Positions 16,006 through 21,968 of a stretch of DNA of 29,376 bases are shown here, piece by piece. The translations under genes and the position numbers were made by a program. The stretch covers positions 1 to 29,376 of the forward strand of contig JAGKTU010000020.1 in the NCBI GenBank assembly GCA_021153265.1. Reading direction: 5' to 3'. The notes below the pieces were generated by a model. The model did no database searches and was not told the origin of the DNA. It saw nothing but the letters and a program-made list of their open reading frames with translations. Source of the stretch: Clostridia bacterium. Lineage in GTDB: Bacteria > Bacillota > Clostridia > Oscillospirales > Oscillospiraceae. Each line of letters starts with the position of its first letter. Within the stretch, counting starts at the first letter, position 1.

Positions 16006-16584
16006 ATGTATAAAATGTGCAAAACGGAGCAGTCAGCCCGGCGGCAGCAGGAACTGGAAGAGGGGCTTTTGCGGGCTATGAGCAACTGCCATTATGAGCA
16101 GATCTCTGTCAGCGACCTGTGCGATAGGTGCGCTATTCCCCGGAAGGCATTTTACCGCTATTTTACCGGTAAGGACGGCGCGCTGTATGCGCTGATTGAT
16201 CATACGTTGCTGCAATATGAGGGGTTTCAGATGGCAGAGTTCGGAATGGAGGCACGAAGCTATCAGTCGGATCTGGAGCAGTTTTTTCGGTTCTGGCTTC
16301 GGCAAAAACCGTTGCTGGATGCGCTGAAGCGCAGTAATATCAGCGGTATGCTGGTTACCCGGGCCATCGAACATGCTTTGTCGGATGTGGGAATGCCCAT
16401 CCGTTTTCTGCCCCAGCAGGACCGGGCGGCGCGGCGGCATGCCATCATGTTTGGTGTGTGCGGCTTGATGTCCATGGTGCTGGACTGGCACGATAGCGGT
16501 TATGATCTTTCGCCTAGAGAGATGTCGGTGATTGCAGCTAAGCTGCTGACAGAACCGCTGTTTACCCGTGTGGATATTCGGTGA
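16006..16584 (+). CDS. TetR/AcrR-family transcriptional regulator
   Basis: 192 residues from ATG 16006, which follows a GGGGGCGG Shine-Dalgarno-like stretch at 7 nt. A longer in-frame reading from 15892 would run through the predicted promoter and is rejected. Residues about 8-65 are the TetR DNA-binding domain, with ISVSDLCDRCAIPRKAFYRYFTGKDGAL showing the typical second helix-turn-helix and the F-Y-R-Y-F motif. The rest is a divergent all-helical ligand and dimer domain, including a long hydrophobic stretch (HAIMFGVCGLMSMVLDW). It sits between the GPH symporter (divergent) and the GH79-like gene (downstream, same strand), as GusR does in the E. coli glucuronide locus. Local control of both neighbours is therefore likely; the ligand is unknown. 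Confidence 0.9.
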   Translation: MYKMCKTEQSARRQQELEEGLLRAMSNCHYEQISVSDLCDRCAIPRKAFYRYFTGKDGALYALIDHTLLQYEGFQMAEFGMEARSYQSDLEQFFRFWLRQKPLLDALKRSNISGMLVTRAIEHALSDVGMPIRFLPQQDRAARRHAIMFGVCGLMSMVLDWHDSGYDLSPREMSVIAAKLLTEPLFTRVDIR

Positions 16585-16588
16585 TCAT

Positions 16589-16631
16589 GCCTGCCTTTGT
16601 GAAATGTATGCAAAGGCAGGCGTTCCTTTTT
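16589..16631 (+). terminator. Intrinsic terminator after the TetR gene
   Basis: Perfect 11-bp stem GCCTGCCTTTG / CAAAGGCAGGC (16589-16599 and 16611-16621) with an 11-nt loop, then GTTCC and a run of five T. It separates the regulator from the GH79-like gene, which has its own promoter region. Confidence 0.85.
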
Positions 16632-16648
16632 GTGACAGGGGTGTCACA
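16631..16648 (+). promoter_or_regulatory. TGTGACA/TGTCACA palindrome upstream of the GH79-like gene
   Basis: Perfect inverted repeat TGTGACA-GGGG-TGTCACA centred about 64 nt before the predicted transcription start. The half-site TGTGACA recurs at 15891-15897 in the symporter-TetR gap. It resembles a CRP-type TGTGA/TCACA site but with an 8-nt rather than 6-nt spacer. It could be an activator site, a TetR operator or part of the preceding terminator region. Confidence 0.4.
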
Positions 16649-16666
16649 GTTGTGCCGATTTGGAAC

Positions 16667-16696
16667 TTCCCTTCATTTTTGCGGATAATTTATAAT
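16667..16696 (+). promoter_or_regulatory. Predicted promoter of the GH79-like gene with weak -35
   Basis: Consensus TATAAT at 16691-16696 with only a poor -35 (TTCCCT at 16667-16672, 18-nt spacer). A strong -10 with a weak -35 fits a promoter that needs an activator, such as one bound at 16631-16648. Confidence 0.5.
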
Positions 16697-16701
16697 TATG
16701 A

Positions 16702-16717
16702 TACGGAGAAATCCGTA
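16702..16717 (+). other. GNRA-tetraloop hairpin at the 5' end of the GH79-like transcript
   Basis: Perfect 6-bp stem TACGGA / TCCGTA closed by GAAA, a GNRA-type loop. It falls at the predicted transcript start, so it could protect the mRNA 5' end. As DNA it is also a 16-bp palindrome that a repressor could bind. Confidence 0.4.
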
Positions 16718-16752
16718 GATTTATCCATAATACAGTAAGGAGATCGATACCA

Positions 16753-18249
16753 ATGGCTCAATTTGTAAAACTGCAGCAGTCCGGTCTGGACGCGCTGCGT
16801 CAGATGGATCCGCGCCTTGTTTCTTATAACGTCGAGATGACCGAAGTTACCGGCGGTACTTTCTGGAAGGCATACACCGAGGCTCAGGTGGATGGCACCG
16901 AAGCATTCCCTGTAATCAAAGACTGGTCCAACATGGGCAATCTGCAGCAGTGGTACGATCCCATTGATACCACCAATCCCAGACTGATCAAGCTGGCTAA
17001 GGATCTGGGTCCTGCATGGATCCGAGTTTCCGGCACCTGGGCAAACAAAACTTACTATGATTTCGACGGTAAGTATGAGGGTAAGGTTCCTGAGGGCTTC
17101 CAGAATGTGCTGACCAAGCAGCAGTGGCTGAACCTGCTGGATTTTGTCAAGGCTGTGGACGGTAAGCTGCTGGTTTCCATCGCAAACTGCCCCGGTATCC
17201 ATGCTGCGGACGAACCCATGCCCTTTGAGCAGGCTGACCTGTTGTTCAAGACCTCCAAGGAGTATGGCGTACCTATCGCCGCTGCGGAGTTTACCAACGA
17301 ACCCAACTTGATCGCACTGTCCGGCCTGCCCCAGGGCTATACCGCTGCGGATCACGCCCGTGACCACGATCTGTTCGGCGCATGGCTGAAGGAGAATTAT
17401 CCTGAGTGCCTGTTTGTCGGTCCCTGCACCGTTGGTGATATCGATATGTTCGGCACCATGGAGGGCGCAGGCGGCGGCATGGCAGCCGGTTTCGACATGG
17501 TCACCACCGAACAGCTGCTGGGCGAATATAAGTCCCAGATGGACGTATTCAGCTATCACTATTACAATGGCGTTTCCGAGCGCGGTGCGGCCATGGGCGG
17601 CCACTGGCCCTATGAGGCTGTTCTGAGCGAGAAGTATCTGAGTGTGGCGGCAAGCTGCGCCCGCCAGTACACCGGCAAGCGGGACAAGTACGTTCCCGGC
17701 GGTCAGATGTGGGTCACCGAGTCCGGCGATGCCGGCTGCGGCGGCAATACCTGGGCTTCCACCTATGCTGATGTGCCCCGTACCCTCAATGAGCTGGGTG
17801 AATTCTCCACCGTGACCGACGGTGTGATCTTCCACAATACTCTGGCATCCTCTGACTATGGCTTCCTGAAGCACGGCACCTTCCTGCCCCGTCCCAACTA
17901 TTTCGCAGTTCTGCTGTGGAACCGGCTGATGGGCCAGACCGTGTTTGCCTCCGGCATTCCTGCGGAAGAGGGCAAGCATGTCTACTGCCATTCCCGGAAG
18001 GACGGCAAGGATGGCTATGCCTATCTGATCATCAACAACTCCTGGACGGAGAAGACCACTGTGGAGCTTCCCGGCGAGGCAGAAGCCTATATCCTCACCG
18101 GCAACGGTAAGTTCCGCGCCCGCACCATGCTCCTCAACGGCAGCGAGCTGGTCCTGGGTGAGAACGACGAACTGCCTGCTCTGGAGGGCGTGAAGGTCAG
18201 CGGCACTGTGGAACTGGAACCCGGCAGCTGCGCATTCTTCCTCGTGTAA
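16753..18249 (+). CDS. Intracellular glycoside hydrolase, GH79-like (heparanase/beta-glucuronidase type)
   Basis: 498 residues with no signal peptide, so it acts in the cytoplasm. The arrangement matches clan GH-A retaining enzymes of family GH79. AAEFTNEPN places the acid/base at Glu183 (heparanase: GNEPN). WVTESGDAGCGG places the nucleophile at Glu323 (heparanase: GETSSAYGGG). SYHYYNG lies between them, as does heparanase WHHYYLNG. WIRVSGTWANKTYYDF near 89-104 resembles the early heparanase strand, and PRPNYFAVLLWNRLMGQTVF precedes a C-terminal beta domain. GH79 members release glucuronic acid or 4-O-methylglucuronic acid, or cut heparan sulfate. ATG 16753 follows AAGGAG at 9 nt. With the adjacent GPH symporter and TetR regulator, hydrolysis of imported glucuronides is likely. 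Family placement is fairly sure; the substrate is inferred. Confidence 0.75.
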   Translation: MAQFVKLQQSGLDALRQMDPRLVSYNVEMTEVTGGTFWKAYTEAQVDGTEAFPVIKDWSNMGNLQQWYDPIDTTNPRLIKLAKDLGPAWIRVSGTWANKTYYDFDGKYEGKVPEGFQNVLTKQQWLNLLDFVKAVDGKLLVSIANCPGIHAADEPMPFEQADLLFKTSKEYGVPIAAAEFTNEPNLIALSGLPQGYTAADHARDHDLFGAWLKENYPECLFVGPCTVGDIDMFGTMEGAGGGMAAGFDMVTTEQLLGEYKSQMDVFSYHYYNGVSERGAAMGGHWPYEAVLSEKYLSVAASCARQYTGKRDKYVPGGQMWVTESGDAGCGGNTWASTYADVPRTLNELGEFSTVTDGVIFHNTLASSDYGFLKHGTFLPRPNYFAVLLWNRLMGQTVFASGIPAEEGKHVYCHSRKDGKDGYAYLIINNSWTEKTTVELPGEAEAYILTGNGKFRARTMLLNGSELVLGENDELPALEGVKVSGTVELEPGSCAFFLV

Positions 18250-18256
18250 GAAAAAC

Positions 18257-18290
18257 AAAAATCGTGCTGTGGAAACACAGCACGATTTTT
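18257..18290. terminator. Bidirectional terminator between GH79-like gene and trmO
   Basis: AAAAATCGTGCTGTG and CACAGCACGATTTTT form a perfect 15-bp palindrome around GAAA, with T-runs on both strands. It serves the GH79-like gene on plus and the zinc-trmO operon on minus. The trmO stop codon starts at the very next base (18291). Confidence 0.93.
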
Positions 18291-18974
18291 TTATGCTTTA
18301 TTTACTTCCTTTACCGTTAGAATATCCTCATTTACGGTAAAACGGATATCGTAGCCGCCGAAAGTAAGTCCGTAGACCCGGTCGGGCTTTCGCTGGTAGG
18401 ACGGGCGGGGGTCATGGGACAATACGCCGATGGCGGCGCTGCGCTTATCCTCCGGGAGGATGGTGAGCAGTTCCTCTGGGAAGTGGACGTTCAGCAGGAA
18501 TTCTCCTGCGGTGTCCGTAAACCCGCCGGCGGCATCCGGATGGCAATCGCCGTAGGGGATGTAGGGCTTGATGTCGAAAATAGGCGTTCCGTCCATCAGA
18601 TCCGCACCGCCTACATGGAGAACGGTGCCGTATTCCTGCGTATGCTCCACCCCCAGAAGCCGGACGCTGGAAAGTCCTAAGTTATTGGGCCGGAAAGGGG
18701 AACGGGTGGCGAAGACACCCATCCGGGTGTTGCCGCCCAACCGGGGTGGGCGTACCGTAGGAGACCAACCGGTGCGGACGGCTTCGGAGAACTGCCAGAT
18801 GATCCACAGGTGGGAGAAATCCTCAATGCCGCGCAGAGCGTCGGGGTTGCGGAATTCCGGCTCGAAGACAATGGTGGAGCGAAGCTCCTCTACCAGACCG
18901 GATTGCCGGGGAATGCCGAATTTAGTGGCGAAATCGCTGTGCATCCGGGCGATGACTTGAATGTTTACGTCCAT
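18291..18974 (-). CDS. trmO: tRNA (N6-threonylcarbamoyladenosine-37) N6-methyltransferase TrmO
   Basis: 227 residues of the TsaA/TrmO (YaeB) beta-barrel family. It transfers a methyl group from S-adenosylmethionine to t6A37 of tRNA-Thr, making m6t6A and tuning decoding. Family blocks seen are IARMHSDFATKFGIPRQSGL at the N-terminus, FSHLWIIWQF near 53-62, NTRMGVFATRSPFRPNNLGLSSV near 81-103 and DLMDGTPIFDIKPYIPYGD near 123-141. A C-terminal extension (about 165-227) is usual for the family. ATG 18974 lies one base after the TAA of the upstream permease, with AGGGG 6-7 nt before it, so it is the last gene of the zinc transporter operon and likely translationally coupled. A functional link between zinc uptake and this modification is not established. 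Confidence 0.93.
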   Translation of the reverse strand: MDVNIQVIARMHSDFATKFGIPRQSGLVEELRSTIVFEPEFRNPDALRGIEDFSHLWIIWQFSEAVRTGWSPTVRPPRLGGNTRMGVFATRSPFRPNNLGLSSVRLLGVEHTQEYGTVLHVGGADLMDGTPIFDIKPYIPYGDCHPDAAGGFTDTAGEFLLNVHFPEELLTILPEDKRSAAIGVLSHDPRPSYQRKPDRVYGLTFGGYDIRFTVNEDILTVKEVNKA

Positions 18975-18975
18975 A

Positions 18976-19815
18976 TTAACCCCTTATTTTGCGCATACTG
19001 AAGGTTGCGGTGAACAAAATTGCAAGGATCAGACTGATGGCCGCACCGGCGGAAGCTCCCAGATAATACGACAGGGTCAGTCCTGCGATGCCGGCTGCCA
19101 GTGCAAAGAGAACGGAAAGAAGATGGTACTGCTTTAAGTTTCTTGCTACATTTCGGGCGGATGCTGCAGGCAGCACCAGAAGGCTGTTGAGAATCAGAAG
19201 ACCCACACTGGAGATGGACAGGGTGACAACCACGGCGATGGCCACGGTGAACAGGGTCTGGGAGGTCTTCACCGGGATACCCCGGGAGGCTGCCAGCTGG
19301 GGATGGATGGCGGTGAGGGTGAGCCGGTTGGCGCACAACACCCAGAAGACGATGACTGCCAACAGAGTCAGTGCCAGCAGACCAATTTCGCCGGGAGTGA
19401 TGGAGAGAATATCTCCGATCAGATATTTATTGTACTTGGTGAAGCTGCCGCCCCCCATTGTGGCGGCGAAGATGCCCAATGCCACAGCTGTGCTGGAGAA
19501 TACACCGATGAGGGTGTCCGCTGCCTGGTCGCTGCGTCCCCGGACGTAGGAAAACAGCAGGGCGAAAACCACGCTGAAGATCACCGCGGCCCAGATGGGG
19601 GCTGCGATGCCGCAGATGGCGCCAATGGCGATGCCGGTGAAGGCGGAGTGGCCCAGAGCATCGGAGAAGAAGCTCATCCGGCCGGTGACGATCATGGTGG
19701 AGAGCAGCCCGAAGAGGGGAGCCATGAGAAGAATCGCCAAAAGGGCGTTCTTCATGAAGTCCCAGCGGAGCATTTCCAAGGGAAACAGCTCACAAATAAA
19801 GTACCAGAGGCTCAT
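18976..19815 (-). CDS. znuB: Zinc/manganese-type ABC transporter permease (ZnuB-like)
   Basis: 279 residues of the ABC-3 metal permease family, with about 8 hydrophobic segments. Conserved stretches include LLGLLSTMIVTGRMSF-like MAPLFGLLSTMIVTGRMSFF near 31-50, SDALGHSAFTGIAIG near 51-65 (the ALGH motif of ZnuB/MntB permeases), and LLILNSLLVLPAASARNVARN near 205-225, the coupling region that contacts the ATPase. It forms the membrane channel for metal released by the lipoprotein at 20561-21430. Its ATG overlaps the ATPase stop by 4 nt (ATGA), and its stop lies one base before trmO. The metal could be zinc or manganese; the His-rich loop of the binding protein favours zinc. Confidence 0.93.
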   Translation of the reverse strand: MSLWYFICELFPLEMLRWDFMKNALLAILLMAPLFGLLSTMIVTGRMSFFSDALGHSAFTGIAIGAICGIAAPIWAAVIFSVVFALLFSYVRGRSDQAADTLIGVFSSTAVALGIFAATMGGGSFTKYNKYLIGDILSITPGEIGLLALTLLAVIVFWVLCANRLTLTAIHPQLAASRGIPVKTSQTLFTVAIAVVVTLSISSVGLLILNSLLVLPAASARNVARNLKQYHLLSVLFALAAGIAGLTLSYYLGASAGAAISLILAILFTATFSMRKIRG

Positions 19816-20564
19816 GCTTTGCCTCCTTTCATATGAAAAGCGGTGCGGAATTCTTCGGAATTCAGCACAGTTTCCGGGCTGCCTTTAATTTTGATGCCGT
19901 GGTCGATGAGAACCACCTGATCGGCATACCGGGGCAGCATAGAGAAGTCATGGGTGGTCATGAGGATGGACAGGTCGCAGGTCTTGCGGATCTCATCCAG
20001 CATATCCATCAGCGACTGCATGCCCTCCACATCCACGCCGGAGAGAGGTTCGTCCAAAATCAGAATGTTGGGCATGGGCTCCAGCGCCAGCGCCAGCAGA
20101 ACGCGCTGCAGCTCGCCGCCAGAGAGAGTACCAACCCGCTTGTCGATGAGGTCCGCGCCGTGAACCATGTCCAGAGTCTCCAGAATATCCTTCCGGGCGG
20201 CCTTGCTCAGCCCCAGAAAGGCAGGACGGCGGCTCTGGCAGCAGGCAAACAGGTCTGCAACGGAAATCGGGTCGCTGGGGTCGAAAGCGGGACTTTGGGG
20301 AACATAACCGATCCGGGGCTTCCGGCTCCGCTCACCGGGGGCGGAGAAGGCGATGATGCCGTCGTATTCTCTTTGACCGAGGATGGCCTTCAGGAAGGTG
20401 CTTTTGCCGGCACCGTTTGGTCCGATAAGAGCCACCATTTCGCCGCAGTGGACATGGAGGTTCACATCCTTGAGAATGTTGTCACCGCCGATGCAGACGG
20501 ACAGATTCTGCACCCGCAGGCAGCAGGAATCTCCGCAGCCGCCGCCGTGAGAAAACAGTTTCAT
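19812..20564 (-). CDS. znuC: Zinc-type ABC transporter ATP-binding protein (ZnuC-like)
   Basis: 250 residues. Walker A GPNGAGKST lies at 48-56, signature LSGGELQR near 144-151 and Walker B ILILDEPLSGVD near 165-176, with the switch His in TTHDFSML. It powers the ZnuB-like permease. The N-terminus is unusual: MKLFSHGGGCGDSCC puts His6, Cys10, Cys14 and Cys15 ahead of the first strand of the fold. The cluster could bind metal and might sense cytoplasmic zinc; this is inference. The start overlaps the lipoprotein stop by 4 nt and the end overlaps the permease start by 4 nt, so the three genes are translationally coupled. Confidence 0.95.
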   Translation of the reverse strand: MKLFSHGGGCGDSCCLRVQNLSVCIGGDNILKDVNLHVHCGEMVALIGPNGAGKSTFLKAILGQREYDGIIAFSAPGERSRKPRIGYVPQSPAFDPSDPISVADLFACCQSRRPAFLGLSKAARKDILETLDMVHGADLIDKRVGTLSGGELQRVLLALALEPMPNILILDEPLSGVDVEGMQSLMDMLDEIRKTCDLSILMTTHDFSMLPRYADQVVLIDHGIKIKGSPETVLNSEEFRTAFHMKGGKA

Positions 20565-21430
20565 CCAAGAACCTCCTTTATAGTGTCGATATTGTGATAC
20601 ATTGCGTCAAAATAGCTCTTTTCGCCCATGGCCATGTCCAGTGTACCGATGGAAACACCGGTCTCCCGGGCGATCACGTCAGCGGCAGAGACACTTCCGT
20701 TGGTTTCAGTAAAAATAGCGGGGAGCTTATGCGTCCGGACGATGCTGATGAGATGTTTCAGTTCCTGTGCGGAGGCTTCGCTGCCGGACTCTTCCTCTAC
20801 AGCCTCCAGAATGGTCAGATCAAAGGCTTCCGCAAAGTAGGCGAAACCGTCATGGAAGGTCACTAGCTCCCGGCAGGAAAGCTGGGACAGCGTCTCTTCG
20901 CCGTAGGCCTGCAGCGCATCCAGATCGGCGAGCAGGTCATTCAGATTGGCCTCGAATGTCGCTCGGTACTGGGGGAATTGGACGCATAGCCCGTTGCAGA
21001 TGTTTGTTGCCATGATCTTGGCGCTCTCCGGGGCAAGCCAGGTGTGGCTGTCAGCTTCGTGGTGGTGATGATCATGGTCGTGGTCATGTTCCTCAGCACA
21101 TTCGGCAAGGGCGATGCCTGCGGAACTGTCGATGACATCCCTGCTTTGCAGGAGGTCGTCCATGAATTCCTCCAGACCTGCGCCGGAGATCACCACCAGC
21201 TCGGCGGCTTCCACAGCGCGAACCTGATTGACGTTCAGGGAATAGTCGTGGAGACAGGATACCGGCTCCGTTACCAGTCGAGTGACGGTAATGTCCGTGC
21301 CTTCGCACAGCCGCAGGGTAAATTCATACACAGGACGGGTGGTGGCGGCGATGGTAGCGCTTTCCTGCCGGACAGCGCAGCCGGAAAGCAGAAGCAGAAT
21401 AACCCCCAAGAGGGCAAAAAGACGTTTCAT
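20561..21430 (-). CDS. znuA: Zinc-type ABC transporter substrate-binding lipoprotein (ZnuA-like)
   Basis: 289 residues from ATG 21430, which has AGGA at 8 nt; an ATG two codons upstream (21436) is too close to it. The lipoprotein signal MKRLFALLGVILLLLSGC gives lipidated Cys18, so it is tethered to the outer face of the membrane. Cluster A-I metal-binding residues are visible: His61 (SCLHDYSL), His129 (DSHTWLAP), His193 (VTFHDGFAYF) and an acidic residue in FTETNGS. A charged His-rich loop (EEHDHDHDHHHHEADSH, 113-129) between the first two ligands is typical of zinc-specific ZnuA. It is the first gene of znuA-znuC-znuB-trmO. An extended -10 lies upstream. No Zur-type box was recognised. Confidence 0.94.
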   Translation of the reverse strand: MKRLFALLGVILLLLSGCAVRQESATIAATTRPVYEFTLRLCEGTDITVTRLVTEPVSCLHDYSLNVNQVRAVEAAELVVISGAGLEEFMDDLLQSRDVIDSSAGIALAECAEEHDHDHDHHHHEADSHTWLAPESAKIMATNICNGLCVQFPQYRATFEANLNDLLADLDALQAYGEETLSQLSCRELVTFHDGFAYFAEAFDLTILEAVEEESGSEASAQELKHLISIVRTHKLPAIFTETNGSVSAADVIARETGVSIGTLDMAMGEKSYFDAMYHNIDTIKEVLG

Positions 21431-21487
21431 AAGCATGATCCTAACGAAAAGTGCAGATATTTGATGTCTGTAGGGAAACTAACAACT

Positions 21488-21496
21488 ATTATATCA
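21488..21496 (-). promoter_or_regulatory. Extended -10 promoter of the znu operon
   Basis: TGATATAAT on the minus strand with no good -35 at 16-18 nt. An imperfect palindrome around ACATATGT (21496-21503) abuts it, where a metalloregulator could bind. It does not look like the Firmicutes Zur consensus. The promoter begins right after the terminator of the preceding minus-strand gene. Confidence 0.5.
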
Positions 21497-21507
21497 CATA
21501 TGTCAAG

Positions 21508-21539
21508 AAAAAAGCGCCTGCGGATATTTCCGCAGGCAC
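21508..21539 (-). terminator. Intrinsic terminator of the 76-residue protein gene
   Basis: Ten-bp stem GTGCCTGCGG / CCGCAGGCGC (one G-T pair) with a 6-nt loop, followed on the minus strand by six T. It isolates the small gene from the znu operon. Confidence 0.85.
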
Positions 21540-21555
21540 TTGATTATGTAGGCAA

Positions 21556-21786
21556 TTAGTGGGTCTCCAGCCATGCGTTGACCTTGGTCTTAGCCAGACG
21601 CAGGATGTCCTCAGTGGGGTAAGGGGAAGCCTCGCCACCGCCAACATGCAGGAAGTACAGGCCGCTGGGAGTCTGGTACAGGTCTTCCTCGTAGCCGGCG
21701 GGATCGCCCAGCTCGCCGAAAGAATAAGCCTTGATCAGAGTAGCAGTCTCGGTATCGTACTCCTTCTTGCAGATGATCTTCTTCAT
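21556..21786 (-). CDS. Small protein of unknown function (76 residues)
   Basis: 76 residues, acidic, no membrane segment or signal peptide. Real translation is supported by AGGAGG 8 nt before ATG 21786, a good promoter and a terminator. The N-terminus MKKIICKKEYDTETATLIKAYS and the central DLYQTPSGLYFLHVGGGEASPY resemble, from memory, a group of small Clostridia proteins with a YDTETA motif and a YFLHGEGG-like segment, often found on mobile or accessory DNA. I know of no assigned function for them. The pattern (YDTETA, Tyr-rich middle, GGGE, C-terminal helix) suggests a small beta-beta-alpha domain. It stands alone, between the znu operon and the zinc-ribbon membrane protein. Confidence 0.8.
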   Translation of the reverse strand: MKKIICKKEYDTETATLIKAYSFGELGDPAGYEEDLYQTPSGLYFLHVGGGEASPYPTEDILRLAKTKVNAWLETH

Positions 21787-21827
21787 GAGATGAACCTCCT
21801 TTCACAGGTGTGTCGCACATGGTGGTT

Positions 21828-21855
21828 ATTATACACATTTCTGTCCAGAAATCAA
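21828..21855 (-). promoter_or_regulatory. Predicted sigma-A promoter of the 76-residue protein gene
   Basis: On the minus strand, TTGATT (21855-21850), a 16-nt spacer and TATAAT (21833-21828), about 42 nt before the ATG. Confidence 0.65.
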
Positions 21856-21926
21856 GCACAAAAACGGAGAAACCAAAACTATTTCAAAAACTTTGTAAGA
21901 TAGAACGGTAAAATGACGGTCGGAAT

Positions 21927-21960
21927 CCAAAAACCGTTGTGCATTATGCACAACGGTTTT
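21927..21960 (-). terminator. Terminator of the zinc-ribbon/LRR protein gene
   Basis: Perfect 14-bp stem AAAACCGTTGTGCA / TGCACAACGGTTTT with loop TTA and a T-run on each strand. It starts 8 nt after the stop codon of the minus-strand gene. Confidence 0.88.
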
Positions 21961-21968
21961 CCTGCTTA

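Noticed and set aside
16696..18258. 520-codon minus-strand open frame opposite the GH79-like gene
   Set aside because: The plus strand carries catalytic motifs and good signals; the antisense frame starts inside the terminator and shows no domain.
21481..21510. TTGACA next to TATAAT upstream of znuA as a standard promoter, and a Zur box
   Set aside because: The two hexamers are only 7 nt apart, so they cannot form one sigma-A promoter, and the palindrome around ACATATGT does not match the Firmicutes Zur consensus.
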